This document shows positions 1 through 12,800 of a stretch of DNA of 64,000 bases, piece after piece. The notes under the pieces are model-generated. The model made no database searches. It was not told the origin of the DNA and was given only the letters and a program-made list of their open reading frames with translations. Source of the DNA: Thermothelomyces thermophilus ATCC 42464 (lineage: Eukaryota > Ascomycota > Sordariomycetes > Sordariales > Chaetomiaceae). A program made the position numbers and the translations under genes. Positions within the stretch are counted from its first letter, which is position 1; each line of letters begins with the position of its first letter. The DNA is taken from positions 3,596,001 to 3,660,000 of the forward strand of contig NC_016473.1 of NCBI RefSeq assembly GCF_000226095.1. The letters run 5' to 3'.

Positions 1-3000
1 CAAACAGACTGTAAAAAACCGATACCTATTACCACTAATCTCACGGCTCTAAGATTAGTTAGCAGGAGCCTAATATTTTACGCGTCTTAACTTACTATCA
101 GCCTATAACTATATATAGATCAAAGAAGGCGACAAGTAGAAAACAGCCTTTAGGATACCCTATGGCCACTATAAGTACCTCGTCATGCTATTCGGACTTA
201 TAAACACGCCAGTAACGTTCTAAGCCCTAATTGATCAAGCTATCCGACCCTTTCTCGACAAATTTACAGTATGTTATCTCGACAACATACTTATCTTCTC
301 TAAGACGATAGACGAACACCAGAAGTACGTAAAAGTAGTACTAGACACGCTATACGCGTATAAGCTATCAGTTAACAAGGAAAAGAGCGAATTCTATATT
401 AGGAAGATAGTCTTTTTAGGATACAAGATATCCCTAGAACAAATCTGGATAGAGCCTTTAAAGGTTAAAGCTATCAAGAATTAGCTACGACCGACGTCAG
501 TTATAGAAGTACGAAGCTTTATCGGATTTGCAAACTTCTACCAGATATTTATTAGGAACTTTAGAGCGATCGTACGACCTTTATACGAACTTACTAAGAA
601 GAATACTAAATTCCAATGGGAAGAATAATACGAGCAAGCATTTATATAGATTCGTAACACCATTACCAAAGATCTAATACTAGTACTACTAGACCCTAAG
701 AAGCCATTCGAGGTAGAAACGGACGCTTTAGACTACGCTATTAGAGGATAATTAGGATAACGAGACAGATAAGGAAAGCTATATCCTATAGCCTTCTTTT
801 CAAAGAAGCTCGATAGACTATATCTTAATTACCTAATCTATAACAAGGAACTACTTACAATTATTAAAGCTTTTAAGGAATAGTAACTATACCTTAGTGG
901 TACAATTGAACTAGTATAAGTATATATAGATTACAAGAATTTACGGTACTTTATAACGACAAAGGAGCTTAACAGATGACAAATACGATAGGCAGAATTC
1001 CTTGCGGAATTTAACTTCAAGATCTGCTACAAGAAGGGCAAAGAGAACGTACGAGCAGATATCTTAAGTCGACAAACGGATCATACAGAAGGACGAATGG
1101 AAATAACACCACCGTTATTTAAAGAACGTATAGATAGAACGCTATATTACGAAACGTAGACACCTATAGAAGATGATCTACTTGACTTGTTCTTAGAATA
1201 CTACGTAATCTTTTAAGAAGAAAGGATCAATAAGGTATAGTATTAAGTAGCACCTAGACTAGTAGTACCTAACGAAGTAGAAGAAAGAGATAGGAAACTT
1301 TAGTACTAAGGCAAAGTATATATCTATAACAAAGATCAACAGCTATAGATGATTCGAGAACTCTACGAGTCAAAACTCGGAGGACATAAAGGAGTCACGA
1401 AGACTGTCGCCTAAGTCAAGAAACATTACGACTTTTCATAATTAATAGTACGAGTTAAGGAAGCCGTACGGAACTATGATATCTACAATCGGAGCAAAAT
1501 GGCACGATACAAGCTATATAGGCTACTTTAGCTACTACCGACAGCTGACAAACTATAGAGTTTAGTTATAATAGACTTTATCACGAAGCTGCTAGAATCT
1601 AAGGACATAGCTATAGGAGTAACCTATAATAGTATTCTTACTATAGTAGATTGCCTGACTAAGTAGGCATACTTCTTTCCCTACAAGGAGTCCTAGATAG
1701 CAGAACAGTTAGTAGACGTAATCTATCGGCAAGTTACATTAGTATATACTTGGCCGTAAGAATAGATCACTAATAGAGACACGAAGTTCGCATCGAAGTT
1801 CTAGCAAGCGTTAATATAACAATTAAGCGTTAATAGCAAGCTATTAACGGCATATTACCTATAGACTGACGGACAAACGGAGCGACTAAACCAAGTTATC
1901 AAGCAGTATCTCCGTTCTTACGTCAACTACTAGCAAGACGACTAGGTCATACTATTACTAACAGTATAACTCGCTTATAACACGACGCCAATAGAAACGA
2001 CCAAAGTCACACCGTTCTTCGCGAACTATAGATATAAAGCAGACCTTAGGCAAGGACTAGAGGTCATAGTACCAAGAGCAGTAGTCAAAGTGGAACAAAT
2101 ATATACATTATATAAAAAGCTTAAAAAGGAACTCGAGTTTATCAAGACCAGAATGAAGAACTACTACGATAAACACAGGCTTAAGGGACCTTACCTAGAG
2201 AAGGGAGACAAAGTCTACCTGATCGTACGAAACTTATAAACCAAACGACCAAGCACGAAGCTAGACTTTAAAAAGGTCAGACCCTTCGTTATCAAAGAAC
2301 GAATTTCGACATCTAACTACTAACTATCGTTACCGTCATCTATACGACTACAGACAGATATTTTTCATATTTTACTTCTCGAACCAGCACTAAAGAACGC
2401 CAAGGTTGCCACGCACATCGAAGCAGAGGACAAAGAGGAAGAATAGGACATCGAAGAAATTCTAGATTTATATATTATTAATAGGGAACTATAGTACCTA
2501 GTTAAATAGCTTAATTTCGGACTAGAAGATAACTTATAGGAACTAGTTAAGAATTTAAATTACCCTAAGAAACTGGAATAGTTCTACTAGCAGAACCTAG
2601 ATCGACTAAAGGAAAACCTAGGATAGAACCAAAGATAGCGCCCTAGTTAATAGCATCGACGGCATCATTAATCTATAATAAGGGTATAGTAGGCATCTCT
2701 TGCCGCTTAACCTCCTTTAACTTGTCTAAGGTCGACAGACCATATACTACTATATCGGCACCTTTCTCTACTAAAAACTCCTTCTACTAACGAAGACACT
2801 GGAGCTGTGTAAGCTTTTCAAACAACTTACGCTAGGCCTCTTCTAGACAATATTAGGATTTATCTAGCTCAAGTTCGGCACGACGTTTAGTATCTTTAAT
2901 ATAATGCTACTCCTAAAGAATACGATCTACTAAAACAAATATTAGGAATTATAGTAAAAAAAAAAAAAAAGGAGATAAGCTTATAGGAAGAAAGCAAGAT

Positions 3001-3767
3001 GCTAGAGCTATTACAAGAATAACCTTGACGAATACAGGCCTTGTAACGCTTTATACGCGTGATCATTTTACAGACGAGGCCTTGCGACGCGTACTAAGAG
3101 CAAGGCATAATAACAAAACCGTTCTCAGCGATGTTCTAAGCAAGGGAAGCACAGTAACGTACAGAATACAACTTCCGTTTCTCTATCAGCATTTTGTCAG
3201 TATAGCGACCACAATATAAAAACAGGGAGAATATAGTACTTACAAGCAAAGGGTCATTAGCACTATTTAAAATAGCCTAAGAGGGCTTTCAGGTCGAAAG
3301 CCTTAAAGGAGGGGCATCGTGTCACGGATAAGCATATAGGCGGCCTAGCAGGCTATAGCTAAGACACGGGACATTCTAATAGCCAATCACTCGACAGACC
3401 AATCAGAAGATTATCACCGCCAAGACTAAGGTCTTCACTAGTGATAATAACATATCACCGTCGACAACACAGAATCACGAAGTGAAAGGAGAAGTGGTAC
3501 TAGTAATAACTATTGAAGAAGGACAGACCATTATATATATATAGCTAGCTAGTCACTCGTTATGGTGGACTCTGGGAGTTTGCTAGTGGTAACAATCACA
3601 ATTATAGTACTTATATCAAGCATTGCTAATTACTGTGAGAGACAACTCTAAGTGTTGTTGTGAACCCTTTGGCTTTACCAAATCCCTCAGACGACCTGCC
3701 TGCTTGTCCCGCTTTACCTACCTCCGTCTAGACCCTTTTAGAAGAAGTCTGAGTTAGGTTCGTCACA
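1..3767 (+). mobile_element. Ty3/Gypsy LTR retrotransposon fossil A (5' part outside window)
   Basis: Conceptual translation shows Gypsy pol parts in order on the plus strand: reverse transcriptase (about 1-500, including the region of the YLDD box), RNase H (about 640-1090), integrase with an H2C2-like head and a catalytic core (about 1330-2130), and a C-terminal chromodomain (about 2480-2600). The chromodomain places it among the chromoviruses. A purine tract precedes a 3' LTR at 3320. The element is broken throughout, with dozens of interruptions consistent with RIP, and is an old fossil. The 5' LTR and gag lie left of the window. Its LTR abuts pol of another Gypsy element at 3768, so A probably inserted into B. 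Confidence 0.88.
3320..3767 (+). repeat. putative 3' LTR of Gypsy fossil A
   Basis: Directly after a purine-rich tract (about 3304-3315) a segment opens with TGTCACGG and closes with GTCACA. That gives about 448 bases with the TG...CA ends of an LTR. The right end touches reverse-transcriptase sequence of a different Gypsy element. The boundaries are read by eye; the matching 5' LTR is outside the window, so they cannot be confirmed here. Confidence 0.6.
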
Positions 3768-4738
3768 TAAAGTCAGAGGTTACCTTACTAGATAAACTTT
3801 GTAACTTTGCTAACCTCTTTAATAAGGAGAAAGCTAGTAGACTCTCCTTATATTATAATATAGCTAACTATTATATTAAATTAAAGGAAGGCTTAGATAA
3901 AAAGATTCCTAAACTCTCTTAGGGGCCTCTCTATAATATACTACAAGATCATTTATTAGAAGTCCGAAAGCAAGTTATTAACTTGCTAGATAAAGGATAG
4001 ATCCGAGCTAGCTCCTCTTTAGCTACTATCTCTATCCTCTTAATAAAGAAAGCAGACAGAGGATAGAGGTTTTATATCGACTATTAGGTGCTAAATAAGA
4101 TTATAAAGCAAGATCGGTACCCCCTTCTGCTTATTAAGGAGACGCTTTGCTCCCTAGCTAGAGCTAAGTGGTTTATAAAGCTTAATGTCTAGGTAGCCTT
4201 CTATTATATCCAGATTATAGAGGGCTATAAGTATTTAATAGTATTTTGAACCTAGTTTAGCCTCTTTAAGTAGTTTATCTACCTCTTTAGACTTATAGGT
4301 ATACTTATAATTTTTTAATAATATATTAATAATACTTTTAGCTTAATACTTAGAGACTTTATAATAATATACCTTAATAATATTTTAATTTATATATTAG
4401 GTAATAGGAAAGATTATATAAGTTAGATAAAAGATATACTTTAAAGGCTATAGAAAGTAGGACTTATATTAGATCTTAAAAAGTATATATTTACCATAAA
4501 GGAAGTTAAATACCTTAGCTATATTATAAAGGTAGAGGCTTAGGTTTGCCTAGACCTTAAGAAGCTAATTACCATCCATAAGTAAGAGGTACTATATAAG
4601 GTTTAGGAAGTATAGAGTTTCCTAAGGTTTATAAACTTCTACTAAGACTTTATCCCTAACTTCTCTAAGTTAACTATACCTTTAATATAGTTAACTTATA
4701 AGAATACCCTATTCTAATAGGGGACTAAGGAATAAGAG
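3768..4738 (+). mobile_element. Ty3/Gypsy fossil B, left segment (reverse transcriptase)
   Basis: The translation resembles the Gypsy region leading into reverse transcriptase: a segment before the finger domain, a KK-DG--R-C-DYR-LN-like stretch near 4040-4100, and downstream palm and thumb. It is a different copy from fossil A, since the same domains occur again. It is broken, many times over. The right end at 4738 is the edge of a LINE insertion marked by a 13-bp target-site duplication, and RNase H of the same element resumes at 9857. Fossil A probably cut it on the left, so this copy is older than both insertions. Confidence 0.82.
4726..4738 (+). repeat. target-site duplication, left copy
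   Basis: TAAGGAATAAGAG occurs here and again, identically, at 9844-9856. The two copies sit in Gypsy B coding sequence on either side of the LINE. This is the expected footprint of target-primed reverse transcription. Confidence 0.85.
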
Positions 4739-6021
4739 ACCTACCTTACACCCTAAATATTATTTGCTTGTATCTTTGTAAATACCCTACCAAGATATAT
4801 AAAACTACCATCGCTAGAAAGCTCTCGAAAAACGCTATCTAACGGCACCACTTTTAACTACGCGCGAGCCGTTGCGGGTATATAACAGGCATCGCAGGTG
4901 TAAGAACCGGACCCGACCGCAATCTGACCGCGCCTTGTGCGCCTATTAAAATTTTCACCGTATAGACTACCTAGCGCCCCTAAACGTAACGTTAATTTAA
5001 GGCCTAATGCTAAGCTACTAAGTAGGGAGGCCTATAGCTTTGAACTAATTAAAGGGGGGCCTATTATAGGCCTACCTTACCCTAGATATTAAGGAGTTAA
5101 GGGGTCTTATTATATAACTAGTTAACCTTATACTAAGCTCTAAATAGAATAGGGTATGAAACCTTGCTAATAGGCTCTTATAAGGCCTTATAACTACTAT
5201 TATGGGCCTAGTTCCGAACCTATAGGAACTTATAGCCAAAGAAGTCAAAAAAGAGCTTAAAGAAGCCTTTAAGGCCACCCCCTACCTTACCTAGGCACAG
5301 GTAGCCATAGGGCTATAATAGGGGGCAACAGGCTCCTAAGGAGGCCTATCATTAGCTAAAGTAGTACTATTATAGGCCTTGTAGGAGGTTACAATACGGA
5401 ACGTAAGCCTATAGGAGGACCTTAAAGCCCGAACCCTGGCCGAAATAGTCTAAGTAGTCAATAGGGCCTCTAGCTACTAGGGAGCCGTTACGGCTAGGAA
5501 GCTCCTAAGTAGGGATATAGTAATGGTCTTTAAAGACAAGGCTACTAAGGATTAGTATTTAGCTAATAAGCGATAGGTAGCTATAGCCTTCGGAGAGGAG
5601 GCTAGGGAGGTTAGTAGGGCCTATATAGTTCTAGCCAAGGGAGTCTAGAAGGAAGAGCTATAGGGGGTCAGCAAACAAGACTTTAAGAGGGCTATAGGCC
5701 TACACTCAATCGAAACAGTCAAGTTCCGGCTGCTAAAGAGCCTGTAAAGGAAATGGGCCATAGTACTCCTAGGCTTATAAGACCTTAATAAAGCCTAGAA
5801 GGCCTATAATAAAGGCGTGGTCTAAGATGCCTAGGTACTAGACTACAAGCCTTACTAGGATACTCTAGAGCTAAGGTAATGCTATGGGTATTAGAGCTTT
5901 AGCTATACCTAGTAGTATTGTTAGCGGCCGGCTCGTTATAGCTATTATAATATAAAAGCCTATAAGGAGGGGGGAAAGACTAGGGAGGCCTAGTATCTTA
6001 CCTACTCTAATTAACTCCCTT

Positions 6022-8332
6022 ATTATAATATACTAGCCTTATAGCAACTACAGATAAGCGCACAATATTCTATTTGACTACCTTAGAGAGGAAAAAGAGG
6101 AAAAATACAAGAGTTATACGGAAGAGTACCTTTTAACCAATATATACGTATATGATCCAGGTAGGGCCCGGTTAGGCTCCAGGTCGGGCGCTAACCGGGC
6201 CTTAGCCGCGTATCTACCGGACGAGTTACAAACGAGCAACGAACGCTCTACAGACCCGTAGGGCGTGCGGGAGTGGGGCGGGGTAGGTCCATTCCCGTGC
6301 CCGGGTAAAGCCCGGGCATTGTCTAGCCTAGGTGTAGCCCGGGCCTATAACATACCCCCCCCTTTCCCTTTTCGCGGTTGCCAGGACGACCCGTCCCGTA
6401 TCCTGCCCCTGTATTGGTCTCGCGAGTAGGTCCTATACCTTCCTTCCTTTATTGTTATGACAATGTGACCCGTGTGTATAATGGCGTGTCGAGTACGAAC
6501 AGGTAGCTATTCGAGTTTAGATAAAAGCTAAGCTCCTTCCCTTTATTGTTAAAATAACGTAACCTACGCGTGTAGTAGTAAGTTACGTATGTAATAAGCA
6601 ATTTGCCTAGGTTATATATACTCCCTTACTACCCTCCTCTTAACGCCTATAAATACCCCCTCCTTTTCCCTTCTACTCCCGATTCTCTCTCTTATAACTA
6701 ACTTTCCTCCTCCTCCGTGCCTTCTAACCATCCTTACTTTCTTATAATTATACTTGCTACCTATGCTCTTATTACTCTTTTAAAGTTTTTTTTTTAATTA
6801 GCATCTATTTAGTATATTAATAGCTACTAGTTTACTTAGTAGTAGTAGTAATAGTTACTATCTTAGTAGTAATAAGAATAAAGAGCATTATATAAGTCTT
6901 CTTTACCTATACTGATTTTTAGCTATTATATATATATATAGGGTATAGACTAACTCTTTATTTTATAATATAAGAATACTAACCTTTCTCTTAGTAGGTA
7001 TACTATTAAGGGTGACTCTTTTAATAAAGAGTTTAAACTATAGCTTAAGAAGTAATAGTACTACCTACTATACGTTGACTAACTTCTTAAAGGCAATAAG
7101 GTTAAGTGTGTCTAGGGTTAGAGCGTTTCCTATACAACATACTATAAGAGCTATAGGAGCTATATTTAGGATCTATAGCTCTAGGCTAATAATCCCTACC
7201 TATATATAGGTATCAAGAAAATCGTAGGTTATTATAATGCCGGTACTACCTTTGCCTCCCCTACCTACCATAAGACCGCTAACTAGGGCGCCTATTACGC
7301 TATCCTAATGCCTAAGTTCTTTACGCTAATACGTTCGTTCTCCGCGCTCTTTAAGGCCGCCTAGTCTAACCGCTTGCCTAGATAGGCCGCCTTTGCCCCT
7401 ACCTAGGCTATAAGTTCTTATTATTCTAGTAACGACTTCGCCCTAGTCGTTACTACTACTACCCCTAATACCCCTAACCGCCATAGTAACATCGTCTAGC
7501 CTACCGCTAGTCCTAACCTTACCCTATAAGCTACCAGGCAGCTTATATACTATACTATAGCATAAAACAATAACATGCTATACTAGATATAGTATATAAA
7601 CGAGAACATGTCAACTTTGGTCGACACTAATGCCGCCCTCCTTGCCTATATCCTAGGCACCCCGTTACCCGCCTCCTACGCCTGCTTAAGCGCCTCTACG
7701 TGCCCTATACCTATGCTAATCGACTTCGGCCGTTCCTACGCCTACCGCTCTTCCTTGCCTGTCGATCGTATGGCGTGCCTAGTCTATAACCGTAACGACC
7801 CTACCCTTGCTACTATAACTATTATTTTAGAGGAGGAGAATAAGGAGGAGGAGGTTATAGAGTAAGCGTATCATATGTTAGTTAGTGTATTTGTTTTTAT
7901 TTTTATAATTAGACTATCTTTATAGGTATATCTATAATACGGTTATAACGTGTCTATAACGCGACTGTGATATGCCTATCGTTTGTTTGCCCTAGGTTTG
8001 CTTACCTATATGAAAAATTTATATCGTTTGCTTTCATACCCTCCCCTACCTCCTATTTATAACTAGTCTATTATAGTAATATATGTCTCCCTACTCTTAT
8101 TTAAATGCGTTAAGCGCCTTAGTATTTTCTAGATTTTCTAATGGTTCCTAAGTCGGGGTATTATATCCCTTCTATTTTATTAGCATGTCACGTCGATTTC
8201 CTCTTCCCCTTATGTTCCTAGTTACGAGGATCGCTTCTACTTTATATTCCTCCTATAGTAGTCCTTCCTAGGAAAGTTTTAACACTAGGTCTAGTTAGAA
8301 ATCTAATATACGTTACGAAGGTAGCGGGTTAG
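6022..8332 (-). mobile_element. Ty3/Gypsy fossil C, antisense and 5'-truncated
   Basis: This segment is the reverse complement of 11671-13983, with numerous differences. On the minus strand it contains the end of a Gypsy chromodomain (about 8095-8270), a purine tract (about 8038-8056), and then about 2 kb that probably represents a long LTR. The chromodomain side breaks off at about 8332, where LINE sequence resumes; everything upstream in this copy is absent. It is a fossil: broken, RIP-affected, and of the same family as Gypsy B. It lies inside the LINE, so it arrived after the LINE. The exact LTR ends are unresolved because both arms stop at the same terminal sequence without obvious TG...CA ends. 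Confidence 0.72.
7608..7865 (+). other. short open frame inside the Gypsy C terminal repeat
   Basis: An ATG-started frame of 85 codons, one of the few open stretches in the block. Its counterpart in the other inverted-repeat arm (12140-12388, minus strand) is also open for 82 codons, with clear residue-by-residue similarity (both contain TCPIP and IDFGRS). It lies antisense to the retroelement, within its putative LTR. I recognise no family. It may be a chance frame kept open because RIP creates stops unevenly between strands; I would not call it a gene. Confidence 0.3.
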
Positions 8333-9843
8333 CCTTTAGGAGGGCCAAGGAGGCCTATAACGGTTAGTTATAAAGGGCTTAGAAGGCCTGCCTATAGTAG
8401 GCAAAGACCTAAGGTATAGCTTTTGCCCTAGAAAAGTACGAACTTATCTACTTTAATAGGGGCTAGAAATAGTAGTCGCGACCACTAGAGCTCCTAAAGC
8501 CCGGAAGAGGTACTACTACTATAGCCCCGTCAAAGTCGGCCAGATTCCTAGGGGTCTAGCTAGACTAGAGGCTATAGTAAGGCCCCTATTATGTAAAGGT
8601 AGCTAAGAAGCTAGAAACCTAGGAGTTTACCCAAACTAGGCTCGTTATAAAGACCTAGGGCCCCGGCCTCTTATAGGCCTATAAGGTCTATACTAAGTGT
8701 ATCCATAGCGCCCTAGCCTATAGGGCCTCGAACTTCTATAAGCCTACCAAGCTAGGGGGTAAGCCAGAAGGCCTTGCTAGGGAGCTATCGAAGGCCTAAT
8801 ATAGAGCCCTTCGAGTGGTTACCAGGGCCGATAAGGCTACCCCTATCCGGTGCCTCGAAATAGAAGCCTAGGTGTTACCCCTCGACCTCTATCTTAATAA
8901 GAGGCTAGCCGACTTCGAAGCCAAACTCGACTAACCGCTCTTATAGACTAGGGCAGGTCCAGGGGCCCCCCGGGTCCCTACGAGGGCTCTTATCTAATAG
9001 GCCTATAATAGGCTAAGCTAGAGGTTCTAGAAGAGAAGGGCTAGGTCAAGGGGCCGGGAGCCGAAGCCTATAGCCCTAGAGGTAGCAAGGTTGATAGTCC
9101 GGCAATAGGTTTAGGAAGGCTATAGAGGGAGTCGACCCCCCCTACAGACCCTATAAAGAAAGCTATAGGCTACAGAACTAGCTATATTAGCCAGCTAGAG
9201 CAACCGTTAGAGGGCTGACTAAGCTAGTAGGAGGATATAGCGTGTGTCAGACAAGGACCTTCTATGCCTAGGTTTTATAGGGAAAGGTCTATAAAGGTAC
9301 TGGGGCCTAACAAAGGCCTAGAGCTCCTTACTAGTATAGGCCTATATAAGGACTATTGGCCTCCGTGACTTCCTCTTTAAGGTTTAAGTCCTAGGGGTTA
9401 GTACCCCTTACTATGTCCATAGCTAGGGGAGGGTAACTATAGAACACCTAGTTGTATAGTGCCTAAACCTACCAAGAAGCCGAATGTGGAAATCCTAGGA
9501 AATATAGTCGTAAAGGGACCTAGACCTCGTTCTATGAGGTATAGGGACCCGTAACTATCGTTTGGTAAGGAGGGTTCTATAGTAGCTAATGGACCTAGGG
9601 AGGCTCCTAGAATACTGCCTTGTAAGGAGGCTAGACCGGGAGGGAAGACCTCTATAGGGCTATTCTAGCTACTTCTTCTTTTCTTTGTAGTGTATTAGTA
9701 CTTTGGATTAAGCGTTAGAGGTAGGACAGAGGTTTTTATCTAGCCTATTAGGTATAGTTTCCTTTGTATATAACTAGAGAGGCTCTAATATACTTATTAA
9801 TATAGCGGTATAGGACTAATAATAATAATAATGATGATAATAA

Positions 9844-9856
9844 TAAGGAATAAGAG
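9844..9856 (+). repeat. target-site duplication, right copy
   Basis: Identical to 4726-4738. It follows immediately on the LINE's TAA-rich tail and is followed by Gypsy B RNase H sequence. Confidence 0.85.
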
Positions 9857-12800
9857 GCCTTTAAAACTCTTAAGATAGCTTTTATATTAGAACCTGTCCT
9901 AGTATAATAGGATCCTAAATAGAAGATAGTACTTAAGGCGGACTACTCTAAAATAGCATTAGGAGAGTACTTATCCTAACGAGGAGAAAATAGGGTCCTT
10001 TATCCTATAGCCTACCATTTTATGAAATTATCCCTAGTTAAACGAAACTATATAATCCATAATAAGGAACTACTTATGATTATCTTATATCTAAAGGCCT
10101 AGTTAGCTAAGCTTTATAGTATTACCGCTCCCTTTTAGATCCTAACTGACTATAAAAACCTTAAATACTTCTTTTAGCCTTATCTAATTAGCAAACAGTA
10201 AGCTCGATAGGCTAAAATACTCTCCCTCTTTAACTTTAAACTTCGTTACTAACTAGGATTATAAGCTTCCTATCTTAATACCTTGTCCTACTATAAATAA
10301 GACTACCCTAAGGATATATGGTATATAATATAATTCCTCCCTACCATTTAGATAGATACAACTAGTATCTTATCATTACCTAAAATATACTACTTACTAA
10401 AGAGGAGTACCATTTTTGCGAATATATAGCTTATAGCCTTATAAGATAAGAGAGTTATTAAGGACAGACATTATATATACCAGCTCTAGGCCGTCCGAGA
10501 CAGGGCCCGAAAATTTCCGAAGGAGGCGAATATGGTATAGACCTAGATTATAGATTACTCCCTTAATATATAAGGTACCCTTTAGTTCTAGGGTAGACTT
10601 TAGCTTTCTATATAAGAGCTACTTATAACTACCATTCTTTAACGTATCTATAACTCCCTTATATTAGGCTACCTAGGGAGGAATAGATCATTCAAAATAC
10701 TCTAATAGAACTACTATTAGGACTTTATATCCCTGGACGCGAAGAGATTTACAAGGAACTATTATATATATCGAAAGGTTAAGGTCTTACGTTAACTATA
10801 ATAAGGACTCCTCTAGCTCTTACCTATTACTAACCATTTCTAAAAACAGATTTCTATCAATTTTATAGTCGATCTCCCTATACGAGATAAGAACTTACCC
10901 TAGTACCTTATAGTAATTACCGACCGGCTATCAAAGTACGTCTAGCTCGAAGCTATATCCTTGATAGGAGCCGAGGCGTATATACTCTAGTTCTGGGATA
11001 TTTAGCAGTGGTTTTACGGATTTCCGATATAAATTATTACCAATCGCGGTTTAAACTAGCTTAACTAGTTTTAGACCACTCTCTATAAGACTATCGGGAT
11101 CGAGTAACTACTATTAATAGCCTATTATCTGTGGATAGATAGAGGTATAGAACGTATAAATTAAAAGGTATAGATTATCTTATAGACTATAGTTTCCTTT
11201 ATATAGTATAACTAGCCTAAATATCTACCTATATACTAGCTTACAATTAATAATTATAATTTGATAGTAACTAGGACAAGTGTAAGTTACCTCCTTTATA
11301 GTTATAATATAAGCCTAATATAGTTTGCTAACCTACTAGATACTCCTACCTTAACCTTATAAGGAAGGGCTACTAATTTCTTATATCATCTAAGAGAAGA
11401 TATAAAATAGACCTAAGCCGCTATCGTATATACGTAGTAATACTAGTAAGAAAATGCTAATTATTCTTAATGCCTAGCTAAGAGATTTAAAGTAAAGGAT
11501 AAAGTATAGCTATCTTTATATAATATTAAGACTAATCGTCCTAGCTATGAATGTAACTAGGTTAATGCTAAATATAAAGTAACTATAGTACTAATACTAT
11601 TAATAGTAACTCTAAATATTCCTTATAGCCTTTACCTTACCTTCTATATTAATCTTATTAAGCGTACTACGTCTAACCTACTACCTTTATAATATATATT
11701 AGATTTCTAACTAGACCTAGTATTAAAACTCTCCTAGGAAGGGCTACTATAGGAAGAATATAAAGTAAAAGCGATCCTTACGGCTAGGAATATAAGGGGA
11801 AGAGGAAATTAACGTAATATATTAGTAAAATAGAAGGGATATAATACCCTAACTTAGGAATCGTTAGAAAATCTAAAAAATACTAAGGCGCTTAACGCGT
11901 TTAAATAAGAGTAAAGAGATATATATTATTATAATAGACTAATTATAAATAGGAGATAGGGGAGAGTAGAAAAGCAAACGATATAAATTTTTTATATAGG
12001 TAGGCAAACCGAGGGCAAACGAGTGGCAGGCGTATCGTAGTCACGTTATAAACACGTTATAACCACATTATAGATACGCTTATAGAGATAGTCTAATTAT
12101 AAAAATAAAAACAAATATACTAAGTAGCGTATAATATACTTACTTCATAACCTCCTCCTCCTTATCCTTCCCCTTCAAAATAATGGTTATAGTAATAAGG
12201 GTAGGGTTATTATAGTTATAGACTAGGCGTACCGCGCGCTTGGCGGGCAAGGAAGAGCGGCAGGTACAGGAACGGCCGAAGTCGATCGGCACGGGTATAG
12301 GGCACGTAAAGGCGCTCGAGCGGGTGTAGGAGGTAGGTAATAGGGTGCCTAGGACGTAGGCAACGAGGGTAACATTAGTATCGACCAAAGTTAATATATT
12401 CTTATTTATATACTATATCTAGTATAGTATACTATCATTTTATACTATAGTATAGTGTATAAGCTACCTAGTAGCTTATAAGGTAGGGTTAGGGCTAGTA
12501 GTAGGCTAGACGATATTATTATAATAGGTAGGGGTATTAGAGGTAGTAGTAGTAACGACTAGGGTAAAGTTATTACTAGAATAATAAGAACTTACAGCCT
12601 AGGTAGGGGTAAAGGTAGCCTGTCTAGGTAAGTGGTTAGACTAGGCGGCCTCGAAGAGTATAAAGAACGAATATATTAGTATAGAGAACTTAGGCGTTAG
12701 AATAGTGCGATAGGTACCTTAGTTAATAGTCTTATAGTAGGTAAGGGAGGTAAGAGTAGTACTTGTACTATAATAACCTATAATTTTCTTAATACCTATA

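Larger units (their letters stand above)
4739..9843 (+). mobile_element. Tad-type LINE, inserted in Gypsy B and itself interrupted
   Basis: This non-LTR retrotransposon is bracketed by the perfect 13-bp duplication. Its 5' part (about 4740-5000) looks like an untranslated leader. ORF1 occupies about 5000-6020 and ends in a CCHC zinc-knuckle-like stretch (about 5875-5980). After an inserted antisense Gypsy copy (6022-8332), the C-terminal part of ORF2 follows (about 8340-9720): the end of reverse transcriptase with an FLGV-LD-like motif near 8545, and the terminal domain with a region resembling AEHLVVWC near 9437. The 3' end is a run of TAA-like triplets (about 9812-9843). The endonuclease and most of the reverse transcriptase are missing, so a deletion accompanied or followed the Gypsy insertion. 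Both ORFs are RIP-degraded. Confidence 0.82.

Noticed and set aside
3025-3219. A 64-codon frame inside Gypsy fossil A
   Set aside because: It begins at TTG rather than ATG, matches no family, and lies between the chromodomain and the LTR; treated as part of the fossil.
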